From Diphasiastrum complanatum (lineage: Eukaryota; Streptophyta; Lycopodiopsida; Lycopodiales; Lycopodiaceae): DNA of 64,000 bases. The stretch spans positions 18,432,540 through 18,496,539 of the forward strand of contig CM055114.1 in NCBI GenBank assembly GCA_029204225.1, read 5' to 3'. Positions within the stretch are counted from its first letter, which is position 1. Each line of letters opens with the position of its first letter. Shown here piece after piece: positions 58,850 to 64,000 of this stretch. Below the pieces are notes generated by a model. That model saw nothing but the letters and a program-made list of their open reading frames with translations, was not told the DNA's origin and searched no databases. The position numbers and the translations under genes are program-made.

Positions 58850-59830
58850 TCATTCATTCAGTATGGCTATAGTTGACTTTCGTAGATGATAGGTCATTGT
58901 TAACTCAAAATTAAAAGCCAAAACATCTACATCTTGTAAATTCAAATCATCAACTCTCGGTTGGTTCTTTGGCAATCGTATTCTCTTGCCCTTTGGATCT
59001 ACTTGCAACATTTCAAGTTCGTACCTTCCCAAAAAACAATTGAAGTGGTGCACAACCAATGGACACATAGTACTTTTGTCTGATTGCTATTTTGAATGAA
59101 ACCAAGTATTTTCACAATCCAAAATGGATGTCCTTCATTGTTTTTTGAAGCTAGAAGTGCAACAAGACTTCCAATTTGAATTTCATTCATATCACCATGC
59201 CACATCATTTTTGCAGCTTTTACACTTTGCCTATTCTTCCTTTAGCCCACATAAATTTCACGTTCTTCACCTTGCACAAGCTCCAAGAAATCATTATCTC
59301 GAGGGAGATTTGAAGGTTCGACAATTGTAGTTGAAGTTCCTAATTTCTGAGGCCAGTGAAATTCTTCAGTTGTTGATGCGTGTTCAAGATTGAGCAAACT
59401 GATTTTTTGTTTCTCGAAAAATTCCAACCACCAATGCTGATCAAACTTATGAAAAAATTTATAGGCTGCTTGAATACTTGATTCCAAAAAATTTAACGAG
59501 ACAAATAAGTCAACCTCACGATGCTCTCTTTGTGCTTTTTGTTCTTCTAGCATGGACTTCAAAGGAGACAACACAACAAGCTTGATTTGACCAGAAGGCA
59601 TATTGAGCAGAAATCTTATTCCTTCAACAGGTAACCATGAAACTGAACTTGAAAATTGTTTGCCCCATAGCAATGTGATGCCAGCGTCATTGCATTTGAT
59701 TTTGAACTGATGTTGAAAGCTAATATCATTAATAGTAGCAACACAACGATTTGTTTCATTGGACGCCTTAATGTATTCACGAAAATCAAATGTGTGCCTA
59801 ATTAACGACACATTTGGCTTTGGCATGTAT
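58850..59830 (-). pseudogene. Unrecognised ORF between two copia-type LTR segments
   Basis: The minus-strand frame from 59826 runs 194 codons to a single TAA at 59242, continues in the same frame to 59065, then shifts and continues to 58850, some 320 codons in all. The first part (SFQHQFKIKCNDAGITLLWG, LPVEGIRFLLNMPSGQIKLV, FHKFDQHWWLEFFEKQK) looks globular. The second part (IGSLVALLASKNNEGHPFWI, VKILGF, VLCVHWLC, then GRYELEMLQVDPKGK) has the beta-rich look of a small barrel or BAH-like module. No retroelement enzyme motif is present. I cannot name it. It could be a captured host gene or the protein of a DNA transposon. One stop and one frameshift over ~320 codons suggest fairly recent loss. 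Confidence 0.5.
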
Positions 59831-59904
59831 GATTATTCAACAATGCTCTGAAGCACTGGTAAAGAAAATGCCTTCTTGCATCTCAGTCTTTTGGAAAAAC
59901 TGAA

Positions 59905-60536
59905 GAAATATGAATCACTAAGATCCAATTAGGCCCCTTTAATCTTTGGTTATAAATGTCAACACATCTAGCAACATTGACAATGTAGAAATCTAACATC
60001 AACTACACAAAAGTGATGTAAACTCAATAAGATCTTGATCAAGCATCAAATATATGATAAAATGAAGTTGTTTTCCGTACAATAATAGTAAGGTACTGTA
60101 TTTCACATGTGGGGATCCAATACATAACATAAAATTGCATTCTACACACAAGATTGCATAATATCAATACTATAGTGCAAAAATGGATATATGAACCCAA
60201 AGCGAACTCATGTATAAGCATGCATGAGGTGAGAGAGAGAGAGAGAAAATGATACTCTTCCTACGTGTGTACATCTATTTATAACAGATCCATGACCTCT
60301 TTTGAATTTGGTTTCCCTCCATAGAAACTTTTAGATCAAAAACCCTACTAAATTTATGGACTAGATTCAATGAACCAAACATTCAAATTTGAGTCTTCCA
60401 AACTCAACCTCCTAACTTTCCCACACTTTCCAAAAGTGGTAACTCAAATTAACTTAGACAAAAATAACTTTCATAAGTCTAGAATGCATATTGGCCTAAT
60501 ATTGACAATTAACCAAAATATGACTAAACTACGACA
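59905..60536 (-). repeat. Copia-type LTR, ~630 bp (5' side of the nested unit)
   Basis: Minus-strand sequence from TGTCGTAGTTTAG (60536) to the TTCTTCAG region (59905) parallels the plus-strand LTR at 9533-10191 along its whole length (shared AAAGTGTGGGAAAGTTAG, TTTAGTAGGGTT, GTTATAAA, CATGCTTATACATGA). No intact primer site follows; TGCTTCAGAGC at ~59846 (minus) may be a decayed one. A short (GA)n run lies at 60231-60246. Confidence 0.75.
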
Positions 60537-61220
60537 TTTAGATTCTTATCCCAATCATTTCTAAGTTAACGAATAAATCTTCCATAAAAAGATCTGTTAA
60601 TTCTACAAGTATTTGTTCTAGCAATATTTGGTCATATGTCTATGTTTACTGACTAGTTTAAGTGCACCAAATAAACCCAGTAACTAGGAATATATATAGT
60701 AGATCCATACAAGATCAATCATGCACATATGAGAAAATCTCACTATGACCCAATACATAAACACATTTAATTATCTGGCAGATTCCTCCAAAATCCACAT
60801 ATGTTACTCACATATCTCATTGTGAATCTTGTAACTCAACTACCAAAGAAGTCTATTCTTCATGAGTAAATAGCATATTTGGGAGATCTTTGAGATGAAA
60901 AATATATTCACTCTCATGAGTGCTCCAACCCAACTTACCTCTTATAGGTTATAATCATACTTACTCCTATTCTAACCAAAATAGAATTAGTAACTTTTTA
61001 CCTTTCTTTGTACTACTTACAATTTCAAACCACCTCTAGCTCCAAATTTTTCTACACAATTCCTAGAGAATATCTCTTGTTCAAAAAGTTCCAATTATGT
61101 ATCTTACTTTGGATTTGTTTGAAAATACTTTTGAATAACCACATTTTAATACATCATCTAGATCATTTCCAAAAACTGTGCAACCAATGGATCCTATGAT
61201 AAAATTTATCAGATTACTTC
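60537..61220 (-). mobile_element. Fragment of the ORF-less LTR element, part 2
   Basis: Parallels 24662-25520 (shared GGTCATATGTCTATGTT, CTCACTATGACCCA-TACATA, GGCAGATTCCTCCA). Relative to the 22618 copy, about 370 bp between 24290 and 24661 are replaced by the nested copia-type unit. Confidence 0.75.
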
Positions 61221-62695
61221 ACCCCCTCCCCCCTTTTAAAAAAATTATCCAACTTCTATAAAACTTAGCTGGAGAGATGATATATGAAAATATACAAATC
61301 CATGAAAAGTTAGTAATAAGTGCTTTTCATCAAAGAATTCACTTTATTACAACTAAGACTCCTTGAAGTATTTTCAACCCTATTCATGCCTCCCTAATTG
61401 GTGTGATCAAGAAGGCAAGAAAGAGGTTTTGCTCTCCAATCGGGTGAGTAATCGGTGTAGTATGGGCTTCGATCCAATGAGGAGGGTGTTAAACTACAGA
61501 TCTAAGATGGGATCTAAGCCTACCAAGGGTGTCAATCTTGGTGTTGGATTGAAAGGTGGAATGGCTTAGATGAAGGGGTGATGCTTCTTCTTTTTCCTAT
61601 CTCTTTTTGGGGTTTTGGTTTTGGGTTGATGCTCTTCTTAGATCTTGGTATCTTGGATTACCTAGGCTTCTTTGGATCTAGATCTTCTCCTCTTGAGGCT
61701 TATCTTCTCAAGAGAGGTGAGCAATGGAAATAAAACCTACCTAATGGATCTTAATGATCTCTCCCAAGGGGATTTCTAACACCTATTTTGCTATTGTGTG
61801 ATTTTGTGGATTTGATGGATGAATGCAAGTGCTAATGATCAATCTAAGATGTGATAGCATGATTAAACAACAATAAACAAGCATTCATTCATCCACAAGC
61901 AAAAAAGGATATAACTTAGTTTATATCCTTTGTGCATTATATTACATGAGAGATTATGACTTCTAAGTTGCATCGTAGAAGAAGATTCTTCTCACTCAAA
62001 ATGTCTAATGGTGATTCACTATAGAATCACATAAACCAGTTTAAGAATCTCTTGTAATAGATGGCAGCTGTCAGATCAATCATCGATGCCAACTGTCAAA
62101 TCAGTCATTGATGATCAAGGTGCAATTATGACATTGCTATCAAGCTTGTCACCTACAAATGAAAACTGGGTGATGACCATATCAACACACTCTCGCCTAG
62201 ATAACCTTTGCCAATGTCATTTTTAAGTTCTAATCTTTTTTATTTAGCTATTGCCAATTCTGTTAAAGTTTTTGAGTTGTGAAGACACTAATTTTTGAGT
62301 TTTTGCCAATTATAGAGTGTTGATCTACTTTATCCAAACTTTCCAATTTTTCAAAAAATTTGATGCATTGTTTAGATCTAGCTGCATAGTTTCCAAATCT
62401 GTCATTAGATCTTGTAATGATTCATAGTTGTGAATGTCTTGAAGCTCAGATCAGGCCCAAATAATTGATTTATCAGATCTTGATAGGGAGTGAAGAATTC
62501 TAGGGAGTTGATTGCCAAAAATCGTACATCTAGGGAGTGATTTGCTAAACATTGGTAGTGATTTCATTGTACCATCAATCTAGCTTTGTGCTAGTTGGAT
62601 TGGGCCGAGACTAGAAGCATCTAGAGTGCTAAAGTCTACCTTAGATCATTTCATTGAGTGAAATCTTGTGAATTTCAAGAGCATAATATTCATAA
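61221..62695. other. No gene seen; leader of the last copia gag at the right
   Basis: The frame at 61363-61569 has no family resemblance. From ~62250 the sequence looks like the leader of the gag at 62696. No primer site or LTR was found. Confidence 0.5.
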
Positions 62696-63230
62696 TGACA
62701 TCCATGGATGGATTTTTGCTTGAAGCAAGTGAGAGACTCACATCCACTAACTTTTCCATTTGGAAAGTGAGAATAAATCACTTTTAGTGCTCCATGATCT
62801 CTTTGACATTAACCCTGAGGATGGGGATGAGCCTCTAGGTGGACAAGAGCAAGTGAGGTACAAGAAAAAGTCAAGATTAGCCTTACATTGCATCAAGATG
62901 AATGTGAGCAATGACCTCTGGAAAGAGTTGTCATCTTGTATCTCGTCCAAGGAGGCATGGGATTCATTAAAGATCATTTATGAATCCAATAACACTTCAA
63001 GAATACTCACACTTAGGAATCAAGTCCTTCAAAGCATGAAAGGAAGTGGAGAGAGTGCACAAGAGTATGTGCTTAGGATCAAATCCTTGAACAAAGAATT
63101 GGCTTCAATAGGAGATGAAATCCAAGACAATGAACTTGTGCAATTCATTCTAAATGGATAAGTGAAGATTACTCTAATCTAGTCCAAAGTTTTGTCATTC
63201 AAGATGAGCTACCTACTTTTGACTGTTGAA
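62696..63230 (+). pseudogene. Copia gag fragment
   Basis: An ATG at 62696 (M-T-S-M-D-G-F-L-L-E-A-S-E-R-L-T-S) begins a gag close to those at 10787 and 12111. After a frameshift near 62765 it continues (LALHCIKMNVSNDLWKELSS, LKIIYESNNTSRILTLRNQV, EYVLRIKSLNKELASIGDEI). It stops at 63159 and fades near 63230, before linker and zinc knuckle. Confidence 0.87.
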
Positions 63231-64000
63231 AAATGAAAAATCATCTATCCTGACTTTAGGCTTTTGGCAAAGTCTTTTCTATGTGTATGTGATGTTTCAT
63301 ATTAAAAATGACAAATTTGGCCTAGAAGAAACTCGAGCTACATGGTTTTTTGAAGTCTAGTTGGTCATATATAACTTGCATATAGAATGTAGACATAGAA
63401 ATGTCAATAATAGAATTGTAGAAACTCGTGGCACATCACATGCAATGGTTGTAAGTGTTCCATAGTGACATGCAAGGCATGCACAAAGTGAATTGGACAC
63501 ATGCATGATGATTTGTACAATTCTAGTTGCAAATTTGACACTTGGTAAAAGTAGGTATAAATGCATGCATGTAAAGTGACAAATGTCACTAGTTCTCTAG
63601 TTCTCTAGTTCTCACTTTTAGATGTGGATGAAAGTTGGAGAGAGATGGTTCTACCTCGAGAAACTCCAATCTTTATAAATATGTGTAGACTCTCTCATAA
63701 TTTTTTTATGAAGAACCAAGCTTTGAAGCTATTGCATGTCAATTTGGATCTATACTATTGTTTGCTTGAATTTTGCTCTCTTTTTCTCTCTCTAACTCGA
63801 GTAGAGGCTTATGCTAATGCATCAAATTCTGGTACTTCTTCTCTTTTGTTTTTCAAAGCAATCATTCTTTGATTCTTAGCATGCTAGATTGTGATTTAGC
63901 CATAAAATCTTGTACTAGATCTTGGCATTCAATCTAGAATCAATTTATGTGCTAAACACAAAGCTTAACAACATCATTCACACTTGAGGATCATTCCTCA
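63231..64000. other. No gene seen; possible LTR
   Basis: It starts with TGTTGAAAAATG right after the gag fragment, so an LTR is possible. There is a triple TAGTTCTC repeat at 63590-63615. No ORF is supported. Confidence 0.4.

Noticed and set aside
61363-61569. Frame with Gly/Lys-rich end near 61560
   Set aside because: Short, no homology recognised, no splice or promoter context.

Overview
The window reads as nuclear DNA of a seed plant with a large, old, repeat-rich genome. A gymnosperm such as a conifer is my best guess, inferred from the density of decayed LTR retrotransposons and the scarcity of genes; there is no species-diagnostic marker. There are no prokaryotic operons, rRNA, tRNA or CRISPR arrays that I can see. 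Almost all coding signal belongs to Ty1/copia and Ty3/gypsy retroelements broken by stops, frameshifts, internal deletions and nesting.

Layout. 1-5400: 3' half of a gypsy element (integrase, then a 3.1-kb extra ORF, then an LTR). 5887-16335: copia material, namely an internally deleted LTR plus leader, a second LTR with primer-binding site and a gag stub, then a gag-protease element whose integrase/RT is replaced by about 1.8 kb of unrecognised coding sequence and which ends in a polypurine tract and LTR. 16350-19556: two further truncated copia polyproteins. 19557-26990 (minus): a gypsy element split by a 3.9-kb LTR element without ORFs (22618-26561) whose primer site is copia-like. 27341-30140: a copia element from 5' LTR to just past integrase. 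30723-31826 (minus): a three-exon, En/Spm-associated-like pseudogene. 33452-35880: a three-exon gene fragment with phase-matched introns and a possible SET-domain start. It is cut by one of two 270-bp LTR-like repeats that bracket a minus-strand gypsy derivative (36150-41438) carrying gag and an extra coiled-coil ORF but no visible pol. 42524-43960: another gypsy gag.

The one convincing intact host gene is at 47253-49880. It encodes an 875-residue protein with two N-terminal membrane segments and a long acidic repetitive domain. About 0.5-1.5 kb upstream lies a cluster of eight CACGTG motifs in 420 bp. 52690-54420 is a heavily decayed copia pol. 57830-61220 holds a second copy of the ORF-less LTR element, broken by a minus-strand copia-type LTR unit that encloses an unrecognised ORF. 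62696-63230 is a last copia gag fragment.

The retroelement proteins would work together as usual (gag particle, protease, integrase, reverse transcriptase), but no copy here looks autonomous. The most interesting items are the elements with non-standard cargo: the gypsy extra ORF with its own upstream TATA-like site, the copia element with an unknown payload, and the LTR unit around 58850-59830.
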